This document shows, one piece after another, positions 27,306 to 39,000 of a DNA stretch of 64,000 nucleotides. This DNA is from Voacanga thouarsii (Eukaryota > Streptophyta > Magnoliopsida > Gentianales > Apocynaceae), in assembly GCA_026120185.1 (NCBI GenBank), contig JANUWF010002061.1, forward strand, positions 1,612,001 through 1,676,000. The letters are read 5' to 3'. Below the pieces are notes generated by a model, which had not been told where the DNA came from, did no database searches, and was given only the letters and a program-made list of their open reading frames with translations. A program made the translations under genes and the position numbers. Position 1 is the stretch's first letter, and each line of letters starts with the position of its first letter.

Positions 27306-28918
27306 AGCTTTCTCGCAACTGTGCAATGATCTACTATAAGGGCAAAAAGGTAAATTTTGCAATTTCAGGGAAAGACGAATTCCATTTTCTGGGAGGTTTG
27401 GAGAAGCGGGCGAGCAAGTTGAAACCAATCATATCAGCCATAAAGGCACGAAGAGATCTTCAAAAAGGATGTGAAGGTTTCTTAGCTTACGCATTGGATA
27501 CTCAGAAGAAAGGGCAAACATTTGAAGACATTCCCGTGGTGTGTGACTTTTCAGATGTATTCCCGGAAGAATTACCAGGACTACCCCCTGAGCGAGAAGT
27601 AGAGTTCGAGATTGTTTTGTTACCGGAAACGAAACCGATCTCAAAGGCTCTGTATAGAATAACACATGTGGAATTGTGAGAATTAAAGATACAACTACAA
27701 GAATTATTGGATATGGGATTTATACGCCCAAGTGTGCTCCCGTGGGGTGCTCCAGTTTTGTTTGTGAAGAAAAAGGATGGTAGTATGAGACTCTATATTG
27801 ACTACCGCGAACTTAATAAGATCACCATCAAGAATCGGTACCCATTACCCCGGATAGATGACCTCTTTGGCCAGCTAAAAGGTGCTGGTGTGTTTTCCAA
27901 GATTGACTTGCGCTCTAGATATCATCAATTAAGAATTAAAGCAGAAGATATACCCAAAAGTGCTTTCCGAACTCGTTATGGACATTATGAGTTTTTGGTC
28001 ATGCCATTTGGAATGACTAATGCCCCAACAGCATTTATGGACTTGATGAACTGGGTCTTCAAGCCTCTAGGTCTTCAAGCCTCAGTTAGACAAGTTTATA
28101 GTGATATTTATTAATGACATTTTGATATATTCATCGTCCGAAGAAAAGCATGTGGAGCATTTGGCAGTGGTTTTGCAGACCTTGTGGAAGGAGAAATTAT
28201 ACGCGAAATTTAGTAAGTGTGAATTTTAGCTCAGGAGTGTTGCTTTCTTGGGTCATGTCATATCTGAAAATTGAGTAGCTGTAGATCCTAAGAAAGTAGA
28301 AGCCATTGTAAATTGGGTTAGACCAACTAATGCATCTGAAGTGAGAAGTTTCTTGGGGTTAGCTGGGTATTATCGAAAGTTTGTGAAGGATTTTTCAAAA
28401 ATTTCAGGACCGTTAACTCGTCTTACCCAGAAGAAGACCAAGTTCGAGTGGAGTTCAGTATGTGGACCAGTTTTCAGGAGTTGAAGAAAAGATTAACGTC
28501 CGCACCTGTACTCACACTACCATCTGGATCAGAAAGTTTTGTAATCTATAGTGATGCGTCAAAGAACGATTTGGGTTGTGTGCTAATACAGCATGGGAAG
28601 ATTATAGCATATGCGTCAAGGCAATTAAAGCCTTATGAGCAGAATTATCCCATTCACGATCTTGAGTTGGCCAAAGTAGTTTTTGCTCTAAAGATCTGGA
28701 GGCACTACCTGTATGGAGAACCTCATGAGATGTTTGCGGACCATCAAAGTTTGAAATATTTGTTCACCCAAAAGGAACTTAATATGTGTCAGCGGAGATG
28801 GCTAGAGCTGCTTAAGGACTATGATCTAAAGATCAGCTATCATCCGGGAAAAGCCAACAAAGTAGTTGATGCATTGAATAGGAAGAACAATACCCTAGCA
28901 GCTATGATCACTCAGTAG
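27306..28918 (+). pseudogene. Gypsy reverse transcriptase and RNase H (broken)
   Basis: RT starts near 27520 (CDFSDVFPEELPGLPPEREVEF) and includes [24 protein letters not shown] (27790-27860) and [13 protein letters not shown] (28000-28040). A 16-bp tandem duplication at 28054-28083 then shifts the frame. The catalytic box downstream reads FIND instead of FIDD (about 28107-28118). A second small indel near 28455-28465 restores the original frame for RNase H ([16 protein letters not shown], 28530-28590). Stops occur near 27307, 27677, 28228 and 28273. Confidence 0.9.
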
Positions 28919-30470
28919 AGGCAATTGATATTAAAATTTGAGAAATTGGAGATAGAAGTCGGAGGGTCTGCAAAAGGATATGTAGCAGCTTTGACGTTAT
29001 AACCAACCTTAGTAGAACGTATAAAGACGACTCAAGGTATAGATGCTAGTTTAAAAAGGAAGAGGAAGGAAGTCCGTGATGATCAGCAAGCAGATTTCCA
29101 AATTCATGATGACGGGAGTTTAAGATTTAGAAGAATATTATATGTACCTAACCATCCAAGTTTAAAAGCTAAAATTTTGAAAGAAGTGCACAACTCTAAG
29201 TTGTCGGTACATCCCGGGGGTACTAAAATGTATAGGGACTTGAAGAGAACCTTTTGGTGGAGTAGAATGAAGAAGAAGATAGCAGAATATATCTCTCGGT
29301 ATATGGTATGTCAACAGGTGAAGGCCGAACACCAAAGTCCAAGAGGATTGCTAAAATCTTTGGAAATACCTGTATGGAAATGGGAGCATATCACTATGGA
29401 CTTTGTTGTTGGGTTGCCAAGATCAAAGATGGGGAAGGATACTGTTTGGGTGATTATAGATAGACTGACTAAATCTGCGCATTTCTTGTCAATGAAGGCT
29501 ACAGCAACAATGGATGAGTTGGCAAAAATGTACATGGAGGAAATAGTGCGATTACACGGCATACCAGTTAGCATTATGTCTGACAGGGATCTACAGTTTG
29601 TTTCACGATTTTGGAAGAGCTTTAATAAAGCTATGGGGACTTCGATAGCACTTAGTACTACATTTCAACCACAAACTGATGGGCAATCCGAACGTACTAT
29701 TCAAACGTTAGAGGATATGTTGCGGGCATATGTGATGGATTTCAAAGGTAGTTGGGTTGATCATTTAATGTTGGTAGACTTCTCTTATAATAATAGTTAC
29801 CAGACAAGTATTGGGATGGCTCCGTATGAGGCATTGTACGGGAGGAGGTGTAGGTCACCGATGTGCTGGGATGATGTTGGTGAGAGGATAATTACTGGAC
29901 TGAAATTAGTACAAATTACCTTGGAGAAAGTGACATTGATTCGCGAGCGGATTAAGGCAGTGTAAGATAGACAAAAGAGTTGGGCAGATAGCAAAAGGCG
30001 ACCATTGGAGTTTAAGGTGGGAGAGAAGGTGTATCTTTGAATTTTTTCTACTAAAGGGGTGATGAGGTTTGGAAAGAGTAGAAAGCTAAGTCCTCGTTTT
30101 GGAGGTCCTTATGAGATTCTAGAAAGAGTTGGGGAACTCGCTTATCGTTTGGCTTTACCACCGGCACTGTCTAAGGTGCACAATGTTTTTCATGTTTCTC
30201 AATTGAGAAGATACATTTCAGATCCAAGTCATGTGTTAGAGGCTGAACCATTGAAAGTGACTGAAAGCTTGTCATACACGGAGATTCCTTTGAGGATCGT
30301 AGATCGTAAGAAGCAGGTATTATGAAGACGTATCATTCCATATGTCAAGGTCCAGTGGACAAATCATACGCCTCACGAAGCTACATGGGAATTGGAGGAG
30401 GACATGCATAAGAAGTATCCATCTTTGTTTGACTCAGAAGGTACATATAAGTTTCGAGGACGAAACTTTT
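28919..30470 (+). pseudogene. Gypsy integrase and C-terminal chromodomain-like end (broken by stops)
   Basis: Integrase zinc-binding HHCC region from about 29177 (KEVHNSKLSVHPGGTKMY, then VCQQVKAEH). The catalytic core has Asp in MDFVVGLPRS (29397-29430), SDRDLQF (29580-29600) and the Glu in DGQSERT (29680-29700). GMAPYEALYGRRCRSP follows at 29815-29860. The last part (PRFGGPYEILERVGELAYRL, 30090-30150, then KVQWTNHTPHEATWE, 30348-30390) fits the GPY/F and chromodomain end of Tekay-like chromoviruses. Stops near 28918, 28998, 29963, 30039 and 30323. Confidence 0.9.
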
Positions 30471-30472
30471 GT

Positions 30473-30484
30473 AAGGGGGTGGAA
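30473..30484 (+). other. Polypurine tract of the gypsy element
   Basis: AAGGGGGTGGAA directly precedes the TGTAAATACCC start of the 3' LTR, the place where plus-strand DNA synthesis is primed. Confidence 0.8.
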
Positions 30485-32348
30485 TGTAAATACCCAACCC
30501 AACGGATTATGGGTCTTGCATTTTAATTGACCCATAAAGTGATTTTTTTTATTATGGCCCATGAGATAGCCCACAAGGTTTTAGGGGTCATGAGGGATTT
30601 AATTAAGCTGAGGGATGTGTTTGTTATTTTAGTATTTTTAAAAGTTAAACTTACGCATTAACCTAAACGACGTTCTTTGGTTTTATCATCAGTTGTCTAA
30701 AGCGATCATTCAAGGATTCCGACTCTGGGGAATAAAACTCTGACTTGCTTCAATTGTGAAGGTGAGTTCTATTAGCTTTGAATATTAATTTAGTTAGAGG
30801 TTGAGGAGTAAATATTAGGAGGTTCTCTTTGTTTCTGGAATTCTAGATAATAAGGTTAATTGATTTATGGGGTTTTAGTTCCTTAGATTGATATTGGTAT
30901 TATGTGGTTTGATATTAGGGAGCGATTGTGTGGAGTAGTTAGCTTGGATTGGAGATATTAGTCTGACTTCTGAGGTAAGTGGTTCAGGCATCTTCAGTTT
31001 TTCGAAATATTTTACGATTTGTATTTTCTCTATAAAATTTGGGAATTGAGTTTGGTTATTTTATTCTGATTTTGAACCATGGTATCATGTGTGCTATGTG
31101 TGATATGTGTTTAATGGCTCATGGGTTAGAAGAAAGGGAGGAAGAACATGTTCTAAAATTTGTTTGTGTGACTGAAATCTCTCTCAATCAATAAGAAATA
31201 TAAGTCTGGCCTATCTGACGGGATAAATAGTCAAGACCGATTTCAGTGATTCTTTTCCTAATTTGATATTCATGAGCCTTTGTTTGTTGTGTCTTCAGTT
31301 TTGATCATGATGTTGGAAGAAAGAAAAAAAAAACGAAATTTCATTGCCGGATGAATTGCAGTTTTTGGTTGTTGTGCATTGAAAAAAAAAATTGCAGTGT
31401 TTTGTTCATGGCTGTTAGTTGTGTGGCTATGGTATGGGGGCTATGTCCCCTCGTCAGAAACAAGACAAAACATTTTAAAAAAAAAAAAAAGATGTAGCTT
31501 TGGAAACGTTTGACCGCAAGCATTATCTGGGAAGTGGTTTTGAATATAGCCCCACAATTGATTATTTACTATTGAGGCTTGATGTGGGCCATTGCAATAG
31601 ACATCAATGATATTTTATTAAAAAAATAATAAAATAAAAACAAAAGATTCAAATTATTTTTACATTATTTTCTTGTATAATTTTGAGCCCAACTTATTTT
31701 GTTTTAAATATTAGACTAAACTAATTAGATTTATTTTATAATTAAATCATACTTTTATTCTATTTTATTGTTTTTATTGAAGTGATGTTTTATTTTATTT
31801 AATATTAGACTAAGTCCTATATCATTTGTATGTTCATATATATATGGGGAAAAAAAACTCAGTTCCCTCAAATTATTGGATACTATTTAATGTGTTTTAT
31901 TGACGGATACTATATGTACCATTCTCTTTCCCAAGAAGATGTTTAGACTACTTATTAGGCTAGTGTAGCTCATTTCATTTAACATTTCGTAGATTTTGAT
32001 CAAGCATATGAAGAGAATTATGGAGACGGATGGGACTACACTACGTTTTAGATTGATTGGCTTTTTGAGAGTTGTACTTATTATGAATTTTATTTTGGTT
32101 TAGACAGTGTTGTTCGCATAAATCCTTAGTTAAGATTGAGTAAGACATTAGTTGTATTAAAGGTTATATATTTTGTTCATGGAATTATATTTCAAGATGT
32201 ATGTTTTTTTCTTTTCTGTTGGAGATGATTAGTTAATTAAAGTGATTTCTTTGAGTTAGAGGCTTAGTGTCTTCCTGAAGATGCTGCCATGTAACGTTTC
32301 GGGTACGAACTCGGCTTCCATTTCGGGTTCCGGATTCGGGGCATTACA
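30485..32348 (+). repeat. 3' LTR of the gypsy element
   Basis: 1864 bp, starts TGTAAATACCC and ends GGGGCATTACA, followed by the TCATG duplication. It matches the solo LTR at 12324-14115 over its full length and the 5' LTR only over its first about 900 bp. Confidence 0.92.
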
Positions 32349-32353
32349 TCATG

Positions 32354-32998
32354 TTTCCCAGGGCCTTGAATATTCAGATCATGTAGACAACTACAAGGGG
32401 TGATATAGTATAGAAACTATCTTGTATAAGTCTGTCTTAACTAACTAGTCACACATACCTAACATGCAAGTATATTGGCCTTACGATAGAACCTCAACTA
32501 TAGCATATCAAAGTATATGCTTCCAATTTCGTCAAACCACCAACTCATACTTAAGTCATAGAGTACTAGTTCATGTTGTAGCGGTAGTAGTCTAGGTTTC
32601 TACCATATAGTACTTTTAAGAAACCACTACTACAGGTCCTGTTCTACGTATTCGAAATACGCTTATGTCATGAAGTGAGTGAACTACTCACTGGCTAAAG
32701 ATAAGTCATTCCCCATTTAAAATTCACAATATAATAACCTAAACATGATGAGATTCCCATTCTCATCAATCGATTAAGAACAAAAGTTTATGTGCTAAGT
32801 AACCCGTGATCTATACCTTACTGTGAAAGACCTTCATTCACATAGACCACTTACTTAAACACAATGGGTCTTTTTCAAACGTAATTGTGCACAAATAAAA
32901 TTATAAATTCACAAACAATTTCTGAAAATAAATTATTTTATTAAAACATTCGATTTTTTACATCAGAAACTTAGTCTAAGAGGGCATACATCCCAAAA
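32354..32998 (-). repeat. Outer part of the copia B 5' LTR
   Basis: Continues the LTR interrupted at 24414 and matches 16990-17637 of the left LTR (for example TGATATAGTATAGAAACTATC and CTTAACTAACTAGTCACACA-type landmarks). It ends near 32998, where TRIM sequence resumes. Confidence 0.88.
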
Positions 32999-33544
32999 AT
33001 TATGCTCTTGGGTCTGTAGACATGAAGCGTGACATTTGATATTAGAGTCAAGTTACCAACCCCTAATATGGAAACTAACTACATCGTGTGCGGTAGGAGT
33101 TGCCTCTAAAATCATATGCTTCTTGGTTAATCCTGGATTTGGCTTCTAAGTATGGGTCTAGTGGGAACGTTTGGACCTAAAGGAAGAGTGAATGTGATAT
33201 CTCAATTCCACATGAGATTGGAATAAGAAGTGTGAATTATATAAGGATGGGTTTAAGTATCTATTATCAACTTATAGTTGACCGTGGGTGCTGTTAAATC
33301 CAGAGTCAGGGAGCCACCTCAAGAATCCTATGTCGCCTAGCTAGTATTGGGTTTGACCCCTAAATATAAGTTCAGCAAGGACGCTCGGGCTTAAAAGAGA
33401 GGTAAATGTGAAGTACCGATTGTTAACTTATAGTTGACTGTGGATGCCACCAGGCGTATAGTCGGGCTCATAGTATGGTCGTTGAATAGTATGTAAGGAT
33501 TGGCCTGACAGACCTAATATCAACTTATAGTTGACCGTGGGTAC
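32999..33544 (+). mobile_element. Older TRIM: end of first LTR, internal part and degenerate second LTR
   Basis: 32999-33034 completes the TRIM LTR begun at 15689. A decayed primer-binding site (TTTGATATTAGAGTC) follows, then the internal part to a purine tract (AAAGGAAGAGTGAA, about 33179-33192), then a second, degenerate LTR from TGTGATATCTC (about 33193). After about 33300 more internal-like and LTR-like segments follow (TTAAAAGAGAGGTAAATG near 33391, TGTTAACTTATAGTTGAC twice), up to the younger TRIM at 33545. Confidence 0.7.
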
Positions 33545-34078
33545 TGTGATACCCCAATCCCACATGGGATTGTGATGAGAAGTATGAATGGTATATAAGG
33601 ATGGGCTAAGTACCTATTGTCAACTTGGGATATCTATTTTAGCCCAGCGAGGACGACAGCCAAATAGTTGACAGTAGGTGCTGTCGAGCCCATAGTCGTG
33701 CTCCCGGGTCCGCAGGCATGGGGCGTGACATTTGGTATCAGAGCTGGTAACCAACCCCCGGTATGAGAACTAAGTGCTACACTGTGCGCGGTGGGAGCCA
33801 CCTCTAGAATCCCATGTCACCTAGTTGGTCCTGGGTTTGGCCCCTAAAGTATGGACCCAGCGAGGATGCTTGGGCTTAAAGGAGGGATGAATGTGATACC
33901 CCAATCCCACATGAGATTGGGATGAGAAGTGTAAATGATATATAAGGATAGGTCTAAGTACCCATTGTCAACTTGTGATATCTATTTTTATCCAGCGAGG
34001 ACAGCGGCCAAGTAGTTAATGGTGGGTACTGCCACGCCCATAGTCGCTCTCCCGGGTCTGTAGGCACGGGGCGTGACA
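33545..34078 (+). mobile_element. Complete TRIM retrotransposon with target-site duplication
   Basis: 534 bp, non-coding. LTR 1 is 33545-33730 and LTR 2 is 33892-34078 (TGTGATACCCC...GGGGCGTGACA, about 186 bp each). Between them are a primer-binding site TTTGGTATCAGAGC (33731-33744, initiator tRNA-Met type), a short spacer and a purine tract AAAGGAGGGATGAA (about 33878-33891). GGTAC occurs at 33540-33544 and 34079-34083. Size, lack of coding capacity and retained cis-signals define a TRIM that must use another element's enzymes. It lacks a recognisable 5S-rRNA-like segment, so it is not Cassandra. Confidence 0.88.
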
Positions 34079-34154
34079 GGTACTACTAGATCCATAGTCG
34101 GGCTCACGAGCACGGGTCGTTGAATAGTATATAAGGATAGGTCTATCAATACCT

Positions 34155-34465
34155 ATAGTAAGTACTACACCGTGCGCGGTGGGAGCAACCTCTAGATTCT
34201 CATGTCGCCTGGTTGGTCCTGGGTTTAACCCCTAAAGTATAGGCCCAGTGAGGACGCTTAGGCTTAAAAAAGTGGTGAATGTGATACCCCAATCCCACAT
34301 GGGATTGGGATGAGAAATGTGAATGGTATATAAAGATGGGCCTAAGTGCCCATTGTAAACTTGGGATATCCATTTTGGCCCAACGAGAATGGCGGCCAAG
34401 TAGTTAATAGTGGGTGCTGCCACGCCCATAGTCGCGCTCCCGGATCCGGAGCACGGGGCATGACA
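34155..34465 (+). mobile_element. 5'-truncated TRIM (internal part plus 3' LTR)
   Basis: Internal sequence from TACACCGTGCGCGGTGGGAGC (about 34165) runs through a purine tract (TTAAAAAAGTGGTGAA) into an LTR at 34280-34465 (TGTGATACCCC...GGGGCATGACA). The first LTR and primer-binding site are missing. Confidence 0.75.
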
Positions 34466-34965
34466 AGTACTCCTAGATCCATAGTCAGGCTCACAAGCAT
34501 AGGTCGTTGAATAGTATATAATGATAGGTCTAAATACCCATTATTAACTTTTAGTTAACTATAGGTACTGGCAGACCTATAGTGGGGCTCACAGGCACAG
34601 GTCGTGAAATTTGGTAATAAAGCAAGTAACCAATCCTCGATTTGAAAATTAAGCCATGCTAGTTAGTTCTGAATTTGATTCGTAAGTTTGGGATATAATA
34701 AAAGGGGTGTATGTGACACCCCGATTCCATTGGAATTAAGCCATGTTGGTTGGTCTTAAATTTTATTTGTAAGTTTGGGTATAATAAAAATGGTGTATGT
34801 AGATATAATAAAAAGGGTGTATGTGACACCCCAATTCCACATGGGATTCTAATGATAAATTTGAATTGTATATAAGGACGGGTCTAAGTAGCTAAATGGT
34901 GACAATGTAGTTGACTGTGGATCCCATTGAAAATTAAGTCATGCTGTCTATTTTAGTCTAGTAAG
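34466..34965 (+). repeat. Degenerate TRIM-derived repeats
   Basis: Short copies of TGTGACACCCC (34713, 34823), ATATAAGGACGGG and the internal motif AAATTAAGCCATGCT recur, with three copies of an ATAATAAAAAGGGGTGTATG-like purine tract (34695, 34782, 34805). This looks like eroded, partly tandem TRIM debris. Confidence 0.6.
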
Positions 34966-36068
34966 AACGATAGACAAGTCCAGTAAGGATGGAATAATTG
35001 TAAGGCTTGGTAATAATCTATTTAGATTAAAGGAAATGGAGGGTTTGAATTTTATGTATTTAGATTTTTTTTTTTTTTTTTTTGAAAATGAAATCAAAGG
35101 AATAAGAGATGAATGGAATGATTAGACTTATCCTATATTGATTCACATAGTAGGAGGGGAAGGGGGAAGGAGGAAGGGGATGAGAAGAAAAACCTTTACT
35201 TACACTAGAGAATTACATGGAATTTACTTCTATTTTTGTTTAATTAGGTAAAAGAAAAATAAATAACAAATATTATTTTAATTTACGTCTTAATCCGTCT
35301 AAATTAAAACGCATTATTCTCTCTTACGTGTGATGGAATTCCCTCCCTCCTAATTTACATTCTCTCTGTCCTTCATTCATAATCAAATGATATAAATCAT
35401 CCATTTATCTCTAGATTTACGCCCCTTCCTATTTTCTTCCCTCTTTTCACCCAAACCAAACATATTACTAGTATAAAAACTCCAATATTTTTTCCATCCA
35501 AAACTAGATAGAAATGGAAGGAAAAGAAAATCTCATTTAATAAACTTTTATATAACAAACTAGAAAATCTTAATAAATAAAAGGTTTAATATTCTCATAT
35601 CAAATTAGTAGATAAAAATATAAATTCAAATCGTATCATTTTCATTTTTTTTCCTGTCCTTCCCATCTCCAAAATTTATATTTTAACTTTTTTTTTCTTT
35701 TCCTTTCGGGACTAATCAAACACTATAAATAAATGGTCTCCTCCCCTTTCCTTTCTATCCTACTCTTCCCCTCTCCTTTCCTTTCCCTCAATGCAAACAG
35801 AGGTTTAGCTTTCTTTATGTTCGTTTACTCATTTTTCACATGTCTGTAGAAGGAAGAATTCTTTGCTTCCTTCTCTGCTTTTTCTTCATTTTCCATTTGA
35901 AGACAGAAGGCGTTCGACGAGACGTTCAATTTTCATTGTTTACGATTGCTGTAGCAAATATGCAAAGGAGTGCTTTTCAGTTTTCAACAAGAAATATTTG
36001 CTCTTGAATCATTTTCATTTTTCAGAAGCAATGAAGAATAATGAAGAATAATTCAAAGCATATAATTT
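34966..36068. other. Gene-free interval downstream of the intact receptor kinase
   Basis: A/T-rich with a poly-T run at 35067-35083 and purine/pyrimidine-rich stretches (35150-35190, 35700-35790). I see no domain, tRNA or repeat family. The kinase gene's 3' UTR and polyadenylation region should lie just left of 36069. Confidence 0.6.
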
Positions 36069-39000
36069 TCAGGCCTCTGCAGAAGCGACAAAGTGACCTC
36101 TGATCTTCTTCATTGCTACAACAACATCTTTCATGTTCATCCTCTCACCTGGTTGATCTGTGCAGCACTTCAAGGCCAATTCCAAGATCTTTGAAACACA
36201 TTCTAACTTCTTGGCTAAATGCTTGCCCCCTGGCACTAGTAGATTAGCATCTGTAACCTCACTTGTTGCATTAGGAACCGAATCTTCTATCCAACTCTTC
36301 AGTGTCAGATCTCCAAAAAACATTTCATCACTTGGCTTTCTTCTTGAAAATGTTTCCATCAGAACTATTCCATAACTATACACATCAGTTCTTGGTGATA
36401 CTATTCCTTCCAGCGCATATTCTGTGATGGAAATTGAATCCATCAAATTTCTCTAAGAATGGAAAGGGTAACTAGAACCGAATTAGAATTTAACAGTAAT
36501 ACTTTACCTGGTGCAACATATCCCAGTGTTGCAAGAGTCCTGGTATATGCAAAACTTTGTCCCTCGCTAAGAAATTTTGCAACACCAAAATCGCTAACAT
36601 GGCCAATCATTTCTTCATCAAGCAAGATGTTAGTAGGCTTCAGATCACAGTGAACCACGGGTACCGTGTAACCATGATGGAGATATTCTAATGCACAAGC
36701 AACATCTATCATAACGTTTAATCTCTGCATGAGATCTAAAAAATGGTTGTGGGAATACAACCATTTTTCAAGACTCCCATTCGACATGCATTCGAGAACT
36801 AAGGCTTTGAAGTCATAATTAGAGCAACTACCAATCACTTTGGTGAGATTTCGATGCCGAAGGTTGCCCAATACTTCACATTCTCTGTCAAAACTCTTGA
36901 AGGCATCTTCTACTTGTAAATTGAACACCTTAATGGCCAAATGTGTCCCATCTCTTAGAATTCCTCTGTAGACAGAACCAAAACTCCCAATACCAAGCAA
37001 ATTGCTTTCACTATATGCTCCTGTTGCTTGCAAAAGTTCATAATAGGAAAATCTCCCATATCTTTGGACTGACAACTGGTCTGTTCCACTGGGATCATTT
37101 TGTTTCTTCCGACGGCTGAGTACTAGCACTGCCATTGCCACGGCAATCAATGCTGCTGTAATTCCAAACACAATAAATACAAGTCGAAGTACTTTTGATT
37201 TCCTTGATTTGTGAGTTGGATCACTGGGGCATGGTGGCACATTAAACCTTGGGTCACCACAGAATGCTTCATTAAACATGAATGATTGTTTTGTAAAATT
37301 TCTAAAAGAACCTCCAAGAGGAATTTCACCACTTAAGCCATTAAAAGAAACATTAAAGTACTTGAGATATTTGAGTGCCTCCAAGGACTTGGGAATGGAG
37401 CCAGAGAGATTATTGTGGGATAGATCCAAGAACTCCAGGCTTAACATATTACCAAATGACTTTGGAATTGAGCCTTGCAAGTTATTGTTTGCCAGAAGAA
37501 GGTTCATCAAGTTTTGCAGATCCCCGATAGCCGTTGGTATAGAATCTAATAATTGATTATTTGAGAGAAGGATCGCTGCTGCAGCTTTGAGATTTCGAAT
37601 CTCTGGAGGCAGGGAGCCACCAATGGAGTTTGTGTGAAGGTCAAGAACAATAAGATCTTCCATCTTCCAAAGGTTTGCAGGCATGGAAGTCAATTTGTTC
37701 CTATCCAGGTAAACCTCTCTTAGAGATGTAAGATTTCCTAAACATTCTGGAATTGGACCAGAGAATTCATTTTGGCTCAACAGAATTACTCCCAAACTAT
37801 GTAATTCACAAAAAACAACTGGGAAGGGCTCCCTTATGTTGTTGTAGCCAAAGAAGAATTGCTGAAGATTCCGTAAACCTTGGATTGTTCTTGGGATATA
37901 TCCACTCAGTTCATTTTCTGATAGATCTAACAGAAGTATCTTGCTTAAATTGCCGATCTCATTTGGAATGCTGCCCCTAATTTTACATCTAGCAGCGTCG
38001 ATGTTTTGAAGGGAAGTTGAAAGGTTACCAATTGAAGCAGGAAGAAGTCCATCTAGAGGATTTTCATACATGATCAAATATCTTAAATATCTGCAATTTG
38101 TCAAGGAAGTGATAAAACTCAATTCAGGTGATGAAGATTCACCTGATAGTTTATTTGTAGCTATGTTCAGAAGAACAAGATTTTGCAGATTTCCAATAGA
38201 GTTGGGAACTGAGCCAGAGAACTTATTGGAACGAAGACTTAGACCAGTGAGCTCGGAAGCATTTGAGATAGAGCTAGGTATAGCTCCACTAAGATCATTT
38301 GCATTGAGTAGAAGATATTCAAGATTCTGTAGCTGATAGCTTGAAGGAAGATTTCCAGAAAGATTATTGGATGTTAGGGCAATAATCCGCAGTGTTGAGA
38401 TGTTGAATATTTCTATGGGTATGGAACCTGTTAATCCATTATGGCCTAATCTAAGTTCCTCCAAGTTGTGAAGGTTGCCAATCTCTTTTGGTATTGAACC
38501 TGCCAAGTTATAAAATGCTGGATGTGAATAACTCAGACTAAACAACTACATATAGTCCTTGATCAGGATTCCAGTCAAGAAGGTAAGTGCTGAGCTGAAG
38601 TAAGTCCAAGCAAGTTGAAATTTGCAATTTACGTACCTGTTAAGTTGCTCCCAACGATATCCAATATTTTCAACACGGTCAAGTTCCCAACTTCACTTGG
38701 AATTCCACCTAGCAAATCACGAAATTATTGAATACTATCATTCACCTATTAGCAATAGAGTTGAATCCTTGGTTGAGATCTAGTATATGTTCTTTCACTA
38801 GAGGAAAAGAACAGAGGAAAGAATTTCTGAATCTTTTTTCATACTCACGCAACGAAAATGCATATTGGATGTCCACAAAGGAAGTGTCATACCTCTTAGA
38901 TTGTTTCCACCAAGATAAAACTGCTCAAGTTTCGCTAGATTCGAAATCCCTCTTGGTATATACCCGGTAAAATTATTGAATGATAAAGACAGACGTTGAA

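Larger units (their letters stand above)
24415..32348 (+). mobile_element. Ty3/gypsy retrotransposon (chromovirus, Tekay/Del-like), complete but dead
   Basis: 7934 bp inserted in the copia B 5' LTR with a 5-bp TCATG duplication (24410-24414 and 32349-32353). 5' LTR 24415-25560 (chimeric), primer-binding site from 25561, gag-pol 25817 to about 30470 in one main frame, polypurine tract 30473-30484, 3' LTR 30485-32348. Order gag-protease-RT-RNase H-integrase-chromodomain-like end is that of chromoviruses. A solo LTR of the same family lies at 12324-14115. Confidence 0.92.
15844..32998 (-). mobile_element. Ty1/copia retrotransposon, family B, nearly full length, split by a gypsy insertion
   Basis: About 9.2 kb once the nested gypsy is removed, and reads on the minus strand. 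Left (3') LTR is 15844-17637 and right (5') LTR is 23236-24414 plus 32354-32998. A polypurine tract (minus-strand AAGTGGGAGA, 17639-17648) abuts the left LTR. A primer-binding site TGGTATCAGAGCC (minus strand, 23221-23233), complementary to initiator tRNA-Met, abuts the right LTR. Flanks suggest an ATTAT target duplication, blurred by ATT slippage on the left. Coding order and RNase H/RT motifs place it in copia (Tork/Angela-like; lineage uncertain). Confidence 0.9.

Noticed and set aside
26447..27307. Possible host zinc-finger gene (CCHC protein of 286 codons)
   Set aside because: CCHC plus DCGATHSF protease, followed by RT and integrase in the same frame, shows it is gypsy gag-protease.
33180..34965. 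Satellite or CRISPR-like tandem array
   Set aside because: The repeated units resolve into TRIM LTRs, primer-binding sites and purine tracts, and one copy has a target-site duplication; spacing is not that of an array, and CRISPR does not occur in plant nuclear DNA.
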